The translations under genes were made by a program, and so were the position numbers. This document shows positions 1 through 8,797 of a stretch of 38,491 nucleotides of DNA, one piece after another (the stretch's first letter is position 1; every line of letters begins with the position of its first letter). Below the pieces are notes generated by a model. It saw only the letters and a program-made list of their open reading frames with translations. It had not been told where the DNA came from and did no database searches. The stretch is from Micromonospora sp. CB01531 (lineage in GTDB: Bacteria; Actinomycetota; Actinomycetes; Mycobacteriales; Micromonosporaceae). The DNA is taken from NCBI RefSeq assembly GCF_001905095.1, contig NZ_LWLS01000124.1, positions 1 to 38,491 of the forward strand, read 5' to 3'.

Positions 1-846
1 CGCTGGCCTCAACTCACCCTGGCAGACAGGGCCCCGGCCACAGACGTTCAGGAGGGGTGCGGGTCCGCATCCAGTCCGCAAGAGGATGGCGAAAGGCAGG
101 GGAGCGGTGTGAGATGTCGAGAACCGATTCCGCTGCTAGAAGCACATCCGCGCAGCTCGCCGGTTTGCTCATCTTGATCTCATAATCCCTCGGTCGCTGC
201 CATCCATCGACCGGCAGCCGATGCTCCGGACGTCACCAGGGGGCCACGTCGACGCGCTCCCTGCTTCGGCCTGGCCCGCCATGGCCTTGTCGGCGGTGAT
301 CCCACAGCCGTCTGGGCAGCCACGTTGGTCGACGTACCTTGTCTGGGCTGCCCAAGGGGTGACAGCCTGAGCAGGTCCACGGTAGCCATAGACGGTTGCT
401 GACAACAGTCGAGATCTTGCAAGGCACGGGTGTGAGGTGGCGGCTGAGCTGCTCTGTCAGACCCGGCCAGGGCTCCCGTGAGGGATTTGTCAGTTCCGGG
501 TCAGACCCCCGGGGCGTTCGCCAGAGCTGACAGGGACCGGTTTGAGGGTGCGGAAGTCCCCCGACGGCGGCCACATGGCCGGACCCGGACGGTGCCTCCG
601 CCCGTCGCCAGGGGGCCGGGATCGTGTCGGCCCGCCCGCGTGCCGGACGTCTCGGGTGCCGCGCAGTTTGGTGCGCTGACACCTCATCGAACAACCGCTA
701 CCCGACAAAGGGAGGAATGGCTCCTCCCGGGGACGGTCTCGGTTCGTGGCGCTGTCCGTGTCCGCGCCCTCTGGCGGCGGTCTGCACTTCTCTGACCGCC
801 CGCTATCGCCCCGCCGTCACCCGCCGGGGCCGGAGGTGAAACGCCC
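1..846. other. Long non-coding leader upstream of the transfer operon
   Basis: I see no convincing gene on either strand in these 846 bases. The short open frames present have no ribosome binding site and arginine/proline-rich translations typical of random GC-rich DNA. The stretch contains an inverted repeat (313-354) and two copies of the 7-mer CTGTCAG or its complement (454-460, 527-533), a motif that recurs in other non-coding parts of the window. It ends in a strong GGAGGTGAA ribosome binding site for the pilin gene. It probably carries the promoter and operators of the transfer operon, and an origin of transfer is possible; neither can be shown from sequence alone. Confidence 0.55.
313..354. 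repeat. Inverted repeat in the leader
   Basis: TGGGCAGCC (313-321) is repeated inverted as GGCTGCCCA (346-354) with 24 bases between the arms. The spacer holds a smaller ACGT...ACGT dyad. It could be a regulator site, an RNA hairpin or part of a transfer origin. Confidence 0.4.
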
Positions 847-1224
847 ATGTCCCGCATCCCGGCACGTTTTCGTGCCCTCATCCGCTCCCGAATCATTCGC
901 CGTGCCGCCGCCATGACCACCACCGTGGCCTGGTTCTTGTCCACGCCGGTCACCGCCTACGCCGCGCCAGCCGAGCCGAAGGACGCTGGCCCGAATCCGC
1001 TGCCGGTCGTGATCGGCAACCTGCAGACCTGGCTGATGAGCATCCTCGCCGCGCTCGCCACCCTGTTCCTCGTCCTCGCCGGCGTCTACTGGGCGACCGC
1101 CGGGGGTGACCCGGCGCAGGTCGACAAGGCCAAGGGGGCGCTGAAGAACGCGCTGATCGGCTACGGCCTCGCCGTGCTGGCGCCGGTCCTGCTGCAGGTC
1201 GTCCGCGGAATCGTCGGAGGCTGA
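847..1224 (+). CDS. VirB2/TrbC-like pilin subunit of the conjugative type IV secretion system
   Basis: A 125-residue membrane protein starting at ATG 847, just after a strong GGAGGTGAA ribosome binding site. It has a basic N-terminus and a hydrophobic segment ending in an AYAA-type signal peptidase site (about residue 39). Two hydrophobic helices follow (about 60-83 and 103-122), separated by a short loop containing GDPAQVDKAKG. This layout of long signal peptide and two helices is that of VirB2/TrbC pilins. It is the first gene of the transfer operon and stops 2 bases before the VirB6-like gene. The call rests on topology and context, because pilins are weakly conserved in sequence. Confidence 0.75.
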   Translation: MSRIPARFRALIRSRIIRRAAAMTTTVAWFLSTPVTAYAAPAEPKDAGPNPLPVVIGNLQTWLMSILAALATLFLVLAGVYWATAGGDPAQVDKAKGALKNALIGYGLAVLAPVLLQVVRGIVGG

Positions 1225-1226
1225 CC

Positions 1227-2147
1227 ATGGGTTGGCTGCTCGACCAGATCCTCGACTGGCTAGCCACGGCGATCCTCGCGGCCCTGGACGCCCTGTTCGG
1301 GCTGATCAGCAGCGTACTGCTGGTCACCCCGAAAGTGACCGGCCTGCCGCAGGTGCAGGCGTTGACCGGCCGTTCGGTGCTCGTCGTGGACACCGTCTTC
1401 GTCCTGGCCTTCCTCGCCGCCGGAGTGCTCACCATGACCGCCGGTGGCAGCGAGACCACCCGCTACACCGTCAAGGACCTGCTCCCGAGGCTGATCGTCG
1501 GATTTGTCGCCGCGCACTTCTCACAACTGTGGTGCGGCATGCTCATCGACCTCGCCAACGCCCTCACCGCCGCGCTCACCACAGGCGAGGCTGGCAGCGA
1601 CGGGGCGCTGCGGGCGATCAAAACCCACATCACTGCTGGGCAGGACACGACGGCGGTGCTGCTGTTCGTGATCTGCGTAGCGATCATCGCCGTCCTCCTC
1701 GCCGGCACCGCGTTCAGCGTGATCGTCCGCTTCGCCGTCGTCCTCGTCCTCACCGCCGCCGCGCCCCTCGCCCTGGCCTGTCACGCCCTGCCCCAGACCG
1801 ACCCCCTGGCGCGCCTGTGGTGGCGCTCGTACACCGGTGTCCTCGCAGTGCCGGTCGTGCAGGGCCTCACCCTCTACGCCGGGCAGTGGATGCTCACCGA
1901 CCCGCAGCATCTGCTGCCCGTGCTCGGCCTGCCGGTCGAACCCGGCGGGGTGATCAACCTATTCGTCGTCATGGTCATGCTCTGGACCACCCTGCGGGTC
2001 CCGTCCCTGATGCGCCGCTACGTGGCCACCGGCAACAGCGGCCGCGGAGTAAACATGCTTGGCGCGGCGGTGCGGGTGATCGTCGTGCAGCAGGTCACCC
2101 GCTCGATGCCCGGCCTCGGCCGGGCGGTGAAGGCGGTGGGCCGATGA
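1227..2147 (+). CDS. VirB6/TrbL-like polytopic channel protein
   Basis: A 306-residue protein with about six hydrophobic helices spread over its length and a basic C-terminal tail. It begins two bases after the pilin stop and ends with an ATGA overlap onto the original start of the PrgI gene at 2144. Position between pilin and PrgI, size and topology fit the VirB6/TrbL component that forms the inner-membrane part of the DNA channel. Near residues 205-235 a TLYAGQW segment follows an amphipathic stretch, usual for such proteins in actinomycete elements. No catalytic motif is expected. The in-frame +2 reading of the same DNA is a GC-driven shadow. Confidence 0.75.
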   Translation: MGWLLDQILDWLATAILAALDALFGLISSVLLVTPKVTGLPQVQALTGRSVLVVDTVFVLAFLAAGVLTMTAGGSETTRYTVKDLLPRLIVGFVAAHFSQLWCGMLIDLANALTAALTTGEAGSDGALRAIKTHITAGQDTTAVLLFVICVAIIAVLLAGTAFSVIVRFAVVLVLTAAAPLALACHALPQTDPLARLWWRSYTGVLAVPVVQGLTLYAGQWMLTDPQHLLPVLGLPVEPGGVINLFVVMVMLWTTLRVPSLMRRYVATGNSGRGVNMLGAAVRVIVVQQVTRSMPGLGRAVKAVGR

Positions 2148-2190
2148 GCCGCCACGACGACCAGAACGAGGCGGGGCGGGCCCGGATGCC
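2144..2190 (+). pseudogene. 5' remnant of the PrgI-family gene, cut off by the recombinase element
   Basis: ATG 2144 overlaps the stop of the VirB6-like gene (ATGA). It opens a frame reading MSRHDDQNEAGRARMP before running into the serine-recombinase element. The last residues (RARMP) match the RARIP at the start of the intact PrgI gene downstream (4634). I infer that this was the native start of that gene before insertion. The frame stays open antisense to the recombinase until 4447, but that extension has no meaning. Confidence 0.75.
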
Positions 2191-2200
2191 GACGGCTGCT

Positions 2201-4246
2201 TCATACTGCGCGGTTTCCGTTTCTGGTTGGGTTCGGCTTGAGGCGGAACGAGGCGGCGACTTTGCGCTGGTAGATGGCTTGGGTGTCGGGGTCCCAGGGG
2301 ATGCACCAGCGTCCGCTGGGGCCGCGGCGGGCGGGGACTTGGTCGTGGGCGAGCCAGTTGTAGATGGCGTCGGCGGGAATGCCCAGCTCAGCGGCGGCTT
2401 GTTTGACGCTGATTTCGCCGTTTTGGATTGCGACGGTGCGGGGTGCCCTGATGGTGTAGTAGCCGCGGACGCGGGCGACGCCGGCTTTGCTCCAGCGGTG
2501 GCCGCGGCCGGTGCGCAGTCTCTCAGCGTTGAGGATCTCGGCGAGCTGTTCGCTGGTGTGGGTGGCACCGTGGCGGCGGATCAGCTCCAGTGCGGCTGCC
2601 GGGGTGCGGCCGGGCCCGATCCGGCCGGCGGTGATCTCGTCGGCGGCGCCGGTGTGCCAGCGCACCCCGATGCGGACTTCGTCTTTGTGCTGCTCGGGCA
2701 GCAGGGTGACATCGGCGATCAGGGTGCGCAGCAGCCGTTTGCGGTCACGGACCGGGGTGTTTGGATGGTGCCAGAGCTTGGGCAGGTCGGCGGCCAGCGC
2801 GAGCAGGGCGTCGCGTTCGGGCAGCGGTGGCCGGGCCGCTCGGGCGGTGATCAGGGCGGCTTCGGCGTCGGCGAGCGCCTGGAGCTTGGCCTCCCATTTG
2901 CTTTCCAGGGTGCGGGCGACGAGTCGGTTGGCCGGGTCGACGTTGCTGAAGGCGCGCTCGGCGCGGTCGGCTTCGTAGCGGGCGCGTTCGATGGCGAGTT
3001 CCGCGGCGCGGTGGCTGCGGGTGTAGCGGTCGGTCAGTTCCTCGGCGGCCTTGACCGCGAGCTTGAGCTGCTGCGGGGTGACCGCGTCGAGCAGCAGCGC
3101 GGCCACGGCGTCGTCGACGGTAACCGCCGCGACGGCGCGGCACGCGTCCGTGCGGTGAGGGTTGCTGTGCTGGCACAGGTAGCTCACCCGGCCGCCGCTG
3201 CCGTACTGGGTGCCCATCCGGCCGCCGCAGATGCCGCAGAAGATGATCCCCTGACACAGCGCCGACCCCTCACGGGGTGGCCGGAAGCCGGCCTTGGTGT
3301 TGTTGGCGGCGAGCTTGGCCTCGACGTCGAGGAACTGCTGCCAGGTGATGTAGCCGGGGTGGTGGTCCTGGATGAGCACCGTCCAGTCCGCGCGGGCGCG
3401 TTTGACCTTGGTCGCGGCGACGGTCCCGTCCGGGTGCACCTTGCGCGCGTCGTAGCTGCGCCCGTAGGCGTACGCGCCGGCGTAGACCGGGTTCTTGACC
3501 GCCTGCAGCACCCGCGAGTGAGTCAACCTGCCCCACTTGATCCGCCCGTCCCATGCCCCGCCCCACTTACGCTGCGGAAACAGACGGCCGGTGGCAGCGA
3601 ACGCCTTGACCACACCCATCGCCGACCCGGTCGCGGTGAACTCGGCGAACAGGTCCTCCACGGCCTGACGGACCTGCTCGTCAGGGTCGAAAACAACCTC
3701 GCCGTCGTCGTAGACGTAACCCACCGCGAGGGGCGAGCGCAGTTCACCGCGGTGTGCGGCGGCCAGCTTCGCACCGTGCAGCCGGCCGGTGAGCAGGTGC
3801 AGCTCGGCTTCGCTCATGCTGCCCTTGAGGCCGAGCAGGAGGCGGTCGTTGACATCCGACAGGTCGTAGACGCCGTCGGCGTCGACCAGCAGCGTGTCGG
3901 TGAGCCGGGCCAGCTCCAGCAGCCGGGCGAATTCGCCGGACGAGCGCGCCAGCCGGGACACTTCCAGGCCAAAGATCGCACCGACCTCGCCGCGGCAGAC
4001 CCGGGCCAGCAGTTCGGTGAACCCGTCGCGGTGCGCGCCGAACCGGCCGGACACGCCCAGGTCGGCGTCGATGGTCAACACTCCGCCTGGCGCCCAGCCC
4101 ATCTCCACTGCGGTTGCGGCCAGCCCATACTGCCGGGTCGTGGATTCGCCGTGCACCCGGACCTGCACCACGCTCGACTGGCGCACGTACACCACCGCGA
4201 GGCGGCCCCGATGCGACGCGGTGATCTTCGACGTCGCTTTCACCAC
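2201..4246 (-). CDS. Large serine recombinase (resolvase/invertase superfamily)
   Basis: A 681-residue site-specific recombinase. The N-terminal resolvase domain carries the catalytic serine in VVYVRQSS (about residues 18-25) and the SRLARSSGEF motif (about 98-107). The central recombinase domain is followed by a zinc ribbon with CGICGG and a further Cys pair (about 335-365), a helical coiled-coil-like stretch (about 385-470), and a C-terminal helix-turn-helix (ISVKQAAAELGIPADAIYNW). Family knowledge predicts cutting at a two-base core through a Ser-DNA intermediate. GTG 4246 is the chosen start. The gene ends about 11 bases inside the left junction, so the enzyme almost certainly moves the element that interrupts the PrgI gene. 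Confidence 0.92.
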   Translation of the reverse strand: MVKATSKITASHRGRLAVVYVRQSSVVQVRVHGESTTRQYGLAATAVEMGWAPGGVLTIDADLGVSGRFGAHRDGFTELLARVCRGEVGAIFGLEVSRLARSSGEFARLLELARLTDTLLVDADGVYDLSDVNDRLLLGLKGSMSEAELHLLTGRLHGAKLAAAHRGELRSPLAVGYVYDDGEVVFDPDEQVRQAVEDLFAEFTATGSAMGVVKAFAATGRLFPQRKWGGAWDGRIKWGRLTHSRVLQAVKNPVYAGAYAYGRSYDARKVHPDGTVAATKVKRARADWTVLIQDHHPGYITWQQFLDVEAKLAANNTKAGFRPPREGSALCQGIIFCGICGGRMGTQYGSGGRVSYLCQHSNPHRTDACRAVAAVTVDDAVAALLLDAVTPQQLKLAVKAAEELTDRYTRSHRAAELAIERARYEADRAERAFSNVDPANRLVARTLESKWEAKLQALADAEAALITARAARPPLPERDALLALAADLPKLWHHPNTPVRDRKRLLRTLIADVTLLPEQHKDEVRIGVRWHTGAADEITAGRIGPGRTPAAALELIRRHGATHTSEQLAEILNAERLRTGRGHRWSKAGVARVRGYYTIRAPRTVAIQNGEISVKQAAAELGIPADAIYNWLAHDQVPARRGPSGRWCIPWDPDTQAIYQRKVAASFRLKPNPTRNGNRAV

Positions 4247-4376
4247 GACCTGCCCGGGCCAGGATTACCGCAGCGGCCATGTTCGCCACGGCCATCACCG
4301 CTTCGACCTGGTTCCAGCCGGCGCCCACGCCTCATCCCCGTTCGCGCCGACCATCCACTGTCCACAACGGAGAGCA

Positions 4377-4634
4377 TTATTCCTCATCTCCGGAAGCGTT
4401 GCGCAGCCGGGAGGCCAGAGCGTCGACCAGCTCGCGGGCGGCGGTAAGCCCGTCGACGGCGAATCGGTTCGGCGTCGCCTCGGGTCCTCGGTCAGTCCAC
4501 GACTGCGGCAGCGAGATCCGCCGCTTGCCGCCCTCGATCTCGCACACGAATACCAGGACGCCCTTCATCCGGGCCGTGAACAACACCGGCAACTCCTCAC
4601 CCGTCATTGGGTGGAAAGGGTGCGTAACGACCAA
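4377..4634 (-). CDS. DUF5372-type small protein accompanying the recombinase
   Basis: An 85-residue protein with the N-terminal block VTHPFHPMTGEELPV and a PQSWTD motif near the middle. These are features I associate with DUF5372 proteins found beside serine recombinases; the function is unknown. The best start in the window is TTG 4634, which is weak. It lies back to back with the ATG of the PrgI gene on the other strand, so the two genes diverge from the same few bases. It is transcribed toward the recombinase and probably shares its transcript. The frame is open further upstream, so the true start could lie across the right junction. Confidence 0.6.
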   Translation of the reverse strand: MVVTHPFHPMTGEELPVLFTARMKGVLVFVCEIEGGKRRISLPQSWTDRGPEATPNRFAVDGLTAARELVDALASRLRNASGDEE

Positions 4635-5608
4635 TGAATCCGAAGAAGAACTTCGACGACGAGCCCTATAGAGCTCGTATCCCCGCCGACGTCGACGCCC
4701 CCGACAAACTCCTCTACGGGCTGACGTTCCGGCAGCTGGCTATCCTCGCCGTCGCCGCCCTCGTCTTCTACGGCGCGTGGCGGGCCCTGCATCAGGTCGT
4801 GCCCGCGCCGGTGCTCGTCGGCGCCGCCGTCGTCATCGGCGGACTCGTCTTCGGCGTCGCTGTCGGCCGTCGCGACGGCCTGCCATTGGACGTGTGGCTG
4901 CTCGCCGCCGTCCGTCACGCGCGGGCTCCGCGCGCGCTATCGACAACTGACACGACGTCGAAGACACCGGACTGGGTGCAGGCGCCGACGGCGAAGGTGA
5001 TGCTGCCGGCGCCGCTGAAGCTGCCCGCCGACGCCATCGACGACGGAGGGGAAATCCGACTCGGCGCCGCGCGGGCGGCGATGGTCGCTACGACGAACGT
5101 CAACCTCGCGCTGCGCACCGGCGATGAGCAGGCTGCCCTGGTCGACACCTTCGGCCGCTGGCTCAACAGCCTGTCGACCCCGACGCAAGTCGTGGTGTCG
5201 GCGCAGCCGGTCGACCTGCACTCAGCCGCCCGCAGCCTCGCCCAAGCAGCCATGCGGCTGCCGCACCCGGCGCTGACCGACGCGGCCGGCGACCACGCCC
5301 GCTTCCTCGACGACCTCGCAGCGCGCAAGGATCCGCTGCGCCGGCAGGTCCTCATCGTCACCCGCACGAGCACCGGTGAGCGCGGCGAGCACGCGGCTCG
5401 ACGGCGCGCCGACGACACGGTCCGCGCCCTGTCCGGCCTCGGCGTCACCACCCGCGCCCTCGACGGGCCGGCGGTCACCGCGGCGCTTGCCGCAGCCGCC
5501 GACCCCTACCGGCCGTCCCGTCCCGGTGGCCTCGCGGCGCCCGACACCGTCATCACCTCAACCGCGCCTCATCAGCGTCACCGACCTGGAAGGAGCCGAC
5601 AGTTATGA
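4634..5608 (+). CDS. PrgI-family inner-membrane protein of the type IV secretion system
   Basis: A 324-residue protein. The N-terminus reads RARIPADVDAPDKLLYGLTF, the PrgI signature, followed by two membrane helices (about residues 34-51 and 57-75). A soluble domain of about 230 residues follows, as in actinomycete PrgI proteins that pair with VirB4. The first 16 residues and the start codon lie on the inserted recombinase element, and the native start was ATG 2144. A GAAAGGG stretch about 12 bases upstream could serve as ribosome binding site, so the gene may still be expressed from element DNA. It overlaps the VirB4 gene by ATGA, indicating translational coupling. Confidence 0.82.
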   Translation: MNPKKNFDDEPYRARIPADVDAPDKLLYGLTFRQLAILAVAALVFYGAWRALHQVVPAPVLVGAAVVIGGLVFGVAVGRRDGLPLDVWLLAAVRHARAPRALSTTDTTSKTPDWVQAPTAKVMLPAPLKLPADAIDDGGEIRLGAARAAMVATTNVNLALRTGDEQAALVDTFGRWLNSLSTPTQVVVSAQPVDLHSAARSLAQAAMRLPHPALTDAAGDHARFLDDLAARKDPLRRQVLIVTRTSTGERGEHAARRRADDTVRALSGLGVTTRALDGPAVTAALAAAADPYRPSRPGGLAAPDTVITSTAPHQRHRPGRSRQL

Positions 5609-7377
5609 AGCTGCGCCATCGATCCCAGCCTGCCGACGGTGGCTGTCAGGCGGACGGGCTGGCGGCTGCCGTCGCCCCCGCCGCCGTCGAGGTGACACCG
5701 CGGATGCTGCGTGTCGGGGACGGCTACGCCGCCACCCTCGTGGTGACCGGCTACCCGGCCGAGGTTGGCCCGGCCTGGCTCGAGCCGCTGTTGTCTTGGC
5801 CGGGCCGGCTCGACCTTGCCCTGCACATCGACCCGCTACCCGCCCCGGTCGCCGCAGCCCGGCTGCGTAACCAGCGGGCCCGCTTCGAATCGTCCCGTCG
5901 GGCGGACGCCGGCCGGGGCAAGCTGCCCGACCCGTCCGTGGAGGCCGCCGCAGACGACGCCGCGGACCTCGCGCAACGGTTGGCGCGCGGTGCGGCGAAG
6001 CTGTTCCGCGTCGGTCTCTACCTGACCGTGCACGCCCGTACCGAAGACGAACTGCTCGAGGCGTGCGCGCAGGTGAAGGCGGCCGCCGCGTCGACGTTGA
6101 TTGAGGTGCAGCCCGCCACGTGGCGGCACCTGGCCGGCTGGACCACCACCCTGCCCCTGGCGACGGACTCGCTGCAGGTGCGCCGCACCATGGACACCGC
6201 CGCTCTCGCCGCCGCGTTCCCCCTCGCCTCCGCGGATCTGCCCGCGCCGCTGCCCGGTGACCCGCCCGCCGACGGTGGGGTGCTCTACGGGGTGAACCCC
6301 GACTCCAGCGGGGTGGTGTGGTGGGACCGCTGGGCCCAGGAGAACCACAACAGCGTGGTCCTGGCCCGCTCCGGTGCCGGGAAGTCGTACTTCGTGAAGC
6401 TGGAGATCCTGCGCAACCTCTATCAGCAGGTGCAGGTCGCTGTCATCGACCCCGAAGACGAATACCTCCGCCTCGCCGACGCGGTCGGCGGTGCCGTGGT
6501 CCGCCTCGGCATGCCCGGTGTGAAGGTCAACCCTCTGGACCTGCCGGCAGGTGACTCCCGCCCTGATGTGCTTACCCGCCGTGGTCTGTTCCTGCACACT
6601 CTCATCAGCGTGCTGCTCGGGCAGCAGCCACCCCCGGCGGAACGGGCGGCCCTGGACCGGGCGATCCTGGCCGTCTACCGGGCCGCGGGCATCACCCCGG
6701 ATCCGGCCACCCACCACCGGCCCGCCCCACTGCTGCGCGACCTCGCCGATTGCCTGCACGCCGACACCGGCCCCGCCGCCGGTCAGCTCGCCGCCCGCCT
6801 CGCCCCCTGGGTTGAGGGTTCCTTCTCGCATCTGTTCGACGGGCCCACCACCACCCGCCCTGACGGGCACCTCGTGGTGTGGTCACTGCGGCACCTGCCC
6901 GACGAGCTGCGCGGCGTCGGCACCCTCCTCGCCCTCGACGCGATCTGGCGGCAGGTCGACGCACCCGGCCGTACGGCCGCGCGGCGGCTCGTGGTGGCGG
7001 ACGAGGCGTGGCTGCTGATGCGCGACGGTGAAGGCGCCCGGTTCCTGTTCCGCATGTCCAAGGCCGCCCGCAAACGCCATGCCGGACTGACCGTCATCAC
7101 CCAGGACGTCGCCGACCTGCTCGGCACCGACCTCGGCCAAGCCGTCGTCGCCAACGCCGCCACCCAAATCCTGCTCAAGCAGGCCCCGCAGGCCATCGAC
7201 GCCATCGGCGACGCCTTCGGGCTCACCGCCGGCGAACGCCGACTTCTCCTCGCCGCACGGGTCGGCACCGGCCTGCTGATCTCCGGCACCAACCGGACCA
7301 GCTTCGAAGCCATCGCCTCCCAAGCGGAGCACCAGCTGTGCACCACTGGCCTGGAGTTGGAGGAATCTGATCGGTGA
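5605..7377 (+). CDS. virB4: VirB4/TraC-type conjugation ATPase
   Basis: A 590-residue cytoplasmic ATPase that would power pilus assembly and DNA transfer. It has an N-terminal VirB4-specific domain (about 1-245) and then a P-loop domain. Walker A is ARSGAGKSYF (about 253-262) and Walker B is LVVADEAWLLM (about 462-472). A conserved TVITQDVADLL follows (about 495-505). The start overlaps the PrgI stop in an ATGA, and an AAGGAG-type ribosome binding site lies upstream. It is shorter than Gram-negative VirB4 (about 800 residues) but normal for actinomycete elements. The gene order pilin, VirB6, PrgI, VirB4, VirD4 supports the call. Confidence 0.93.
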   Translation: MKLRHRSQPADGGCQADGLAAAVAPAAVEVTPRMLRVGDGYAATLVVTGYPAEVGPAWLEPLLSWPGRLDLALHIDPLPAPVAAARLRNQRARFESSRRADAGRGKLPDPSVEAAADDAADLAQRLARGAAKLFRVGLYLTVHARTEDELLEACAQVKAAAASTLIEVQPATWRHLAGWTTTLPLATDSLQVRRTMDTAALAAAFPLASADLPAPLPGDPPADGGVLYGVNPDSSGVVWWDRWAQENHNSVVLARSGAGKSYFVKLEILRNLYQQVQVAVIDPEDEYLRLADAVGGAVVRLGMPGVKVNPLDLPAGDSRPDVLTRRGLFLHTLISVLLGQQPPPAERAALDRAILAVYRAAGITPDPATHHRPAPLLRDLADCLHADTGPAAGQLAARLAPWVEGSFSHLFDGPTTTRPDGHLVVWSLRHLPDELRGVGTLLALDAIWRQVDAPGRTAARRLVVADEAWLLMRDGEGARFLFRMSKAARKRHAGLTVITQDVADLLGTDLGQAVVANAATQILLKQAPQAIDAIGDAFGLTAGERRLLLAARVGTGLLISGTNRTSFEAIASQAEHQLCTTGLELEESDR

Positions 7378-7393
7378 TTCCGACCGAGCTCTG

Positions 7394-7427
7394 GGGTGCC
7401 TGCCCCCAACGGGTGGGGCGAGCACCC
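7394..7427. terminator. Imperfect hairpin after the VirB4 gene
   Basis: GGGTGC and GCACCC form an outer stem and CCCC/GGGG an inner stem just 16 bases after the VirB4 stop. There is no clear T-run, so it may be a weak terminator or a transcript-stabilising hairpin before the oppositely oriented DUF1963 gene. Confidence 0.35.
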
Positions 7428-7668
7428 GGAGTTCAGTGAACTTCGGGCGGGTGGATCCGCGTCGAACCGGCCTACTGGCCGCGTCGGTGGGCCGGCCGGG
7501 CCGCCGCCGCGGGTGAGGCTAGGGGCGCGCCGGTTGGCGGGAAACCGGGCGCGCTCGGCCGACGTGACTCGGCCGACCGCAGCCCATGGTGTTCGGTGCC
7601 CACGAAGCCGGAATCACGCGACGGGCAGCCCGATCGACTGTGGATCTCCCGCAGACCGCAGACCGCAG

Positions 7669-8529
7669 TCAGCAGCACTGCCAGGTGAACATGGCTCGGT
7701 CGAATCGCCGGGCGGCGAGGTCGTCGGGTCGGATGAGCCAGTAGAGCATGCCGACGTCGCCCCACATCATGTTCGCGTTGCTGTCGCTGTCGAACTGGGC
7801 TAGCAGCAGCCACCGGCCGGCCTCGGACGCGAGCGCCTGGTCTCGCCAGTCGACGCTGCCGCCCAGTGCCGCCTGCGCGACCTCGTACTCGACATCGCCC
7901 TGCACCGGACAGGCGTACCCGCCGAGTTGGTGCAGCGGGCCCTCGCCACAGCTGATCGCCGCACAGAACTCCCGGCGCCGAAGCGGATGCTCTGGTTTTG
8001 CTACCTGGCTGAACCCGTCCCCGAACGCGTCGTGCAGGACGGGATGGTCGTACGAGGGCGCCGTCGACACTGCACGCGAGGCGAGCCAAACCTGCTTGTA
8101 GGGTTCGATGCCTTCCGGGGTCGCCCGCTCCGTGCAGGCTCGGCCGGAAGGCACGTACACGACGCGGGCACCGGCCTGAGACTCGGGATCGCTGGCGAAG
8201 ACCATCGCCTTACCGTCGTCGTACTGGCCGTTGAAATAGAAGAATAGAAGCCGGCCGTCGACCGGCAGCCCCAACTCGGTGGCCACCCCTGGCAGCACGG
8301 CGCAGTCGACGGAGGCGATGAAGCTCAACGGCCCGTGCCCCTCCCAGACCGGCCAGGCTAGGTCGTCGGGCAGTTCGGGCTCGCCGCCCAGGTATCCGAC
8401 CGGAGGCCCGTCACCGTCGTCGGCAGGGACCAGCCGAATTCCCGGCCGCAGCAGCGACAACCACGTGTCGGCGACGTCTGCCGGCAGGTGCTCACGGGCC
8501 GCCGCCGCAAGATCGATCTGGCTGGTCAT
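7669..8529 (-). CDS. DUF1963 (YwqG-like) protein
   Basis: A 286-residue soluble protein. Features of the DUF1963/YwqG family are visible: a GGEPELPDDLAWP block near the N-terminus, then LSFIASVDC, LLFFYF and, toward the end, WRLLLAQFDSD-like and GMLYWLIRPDDLAARRFD blocks, that is, lattice-like beta strands with Trp/Asp turns. The biochemical role of the family is not established. I chose ATG 8529; an ATG further upstream at 8544/8541 or GTG 8559 is possible. It lies on the opposite strand between the VirB4 and coupling-protein genes, which are normally adjacent, so it looks like an inserted cargo gene. The C-terminus ends in WQCC. Confidence 0.8.
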   Translation of the reverse strand: MTSQIDLAAAAREHLPADVADTWLSLLRPGIRLVPADDGDGPPVGYLGGEPELPDDLAWPVWEGHGPLSFIASVDCAVLPGVATELGLPVDGRLLFFYFNGQYDDGKAMVFASDPESQAGARVVYVPSGRACTERATPEGIEPYKQVWLASRAVSTAPSYDHPVLHDAFGDGFSQVAKPEHPLRRREFCAAISCGEGPLHQLGGYACPVQGDVEYEVAQAALGGSVDWRDQALASEAGRWLLLAQFDSDSNANMMWGDVGMLYWLIRPDDLAARRFDRAMFTWQCC

Positions 8530-8797
8530 GCCGAGCATCATGCCACCGCACGCCGACACGGACGTCGGTGCTGGCCCGCCCCGGCCTCACCGTCGACCTG
8601 ACCCCGCTGCTGGCCGAGCCACAACACCGTCAGCCGGCCGCAACACCAGTCCTCGATTGGGATCCGGCTCGCATATCCACATCGGACGCCGGCAAGTGCG
8701 TCGCTGGGCAGCGACCCGGGCCGACGCGGCGAACCCAACGAACGCACGACAGCCAGCCCTACAACCCTCCAACGATCGACGAGAGCGGCAGGAAGGC

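Larger units (their letters stand above)
2190..4683. mobile_element. Serine-recombinase element inserted in the PrgI gene
   Basis: This 2.5-kb insert separates the native start of the PrgI gene (2144-2190) from its body (from about 4684). It carries two genes on the minus strand, a large serine recombinase and a DUF5372 protein. The left junction reads CCCGGATGCC then element DNA, and the right junction reads element DNA then CTCGTATCCCC. The two are related but not identical, as expected for attL and attR of a serine recombinase. I see no terminal inverted repeats or target duplication, which argues against a DDE transposon. The exact crossover bases are uncertain by a few positions. Confidence 0.75.

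Noticed and set aside
478..795. A 105-codon open frame in the leader
   Set aside because: No ribosome binding site, Arg/Pro/Gly-rich composition and no recognisable domain; overlapped by equally long frames on the other strand.
1232..4447. A 1071-codon open frame on the plus strand across the VirB6 gene and the recombinase element
   Set aside because: It is out of frame in the VirB6 gene and antisense to the recombinase. Its translation is low-complexity Arg/Pro and Gly/Val repeats. Only the first residues after 2144 are a real remnant.
7396..7803. Plus-strand open frame of 135 codons after the VirB4 gene
   Set aside because: It lies largely antisense to the DUF1963 gene and has no ribosome binding site or recognisable sequence.
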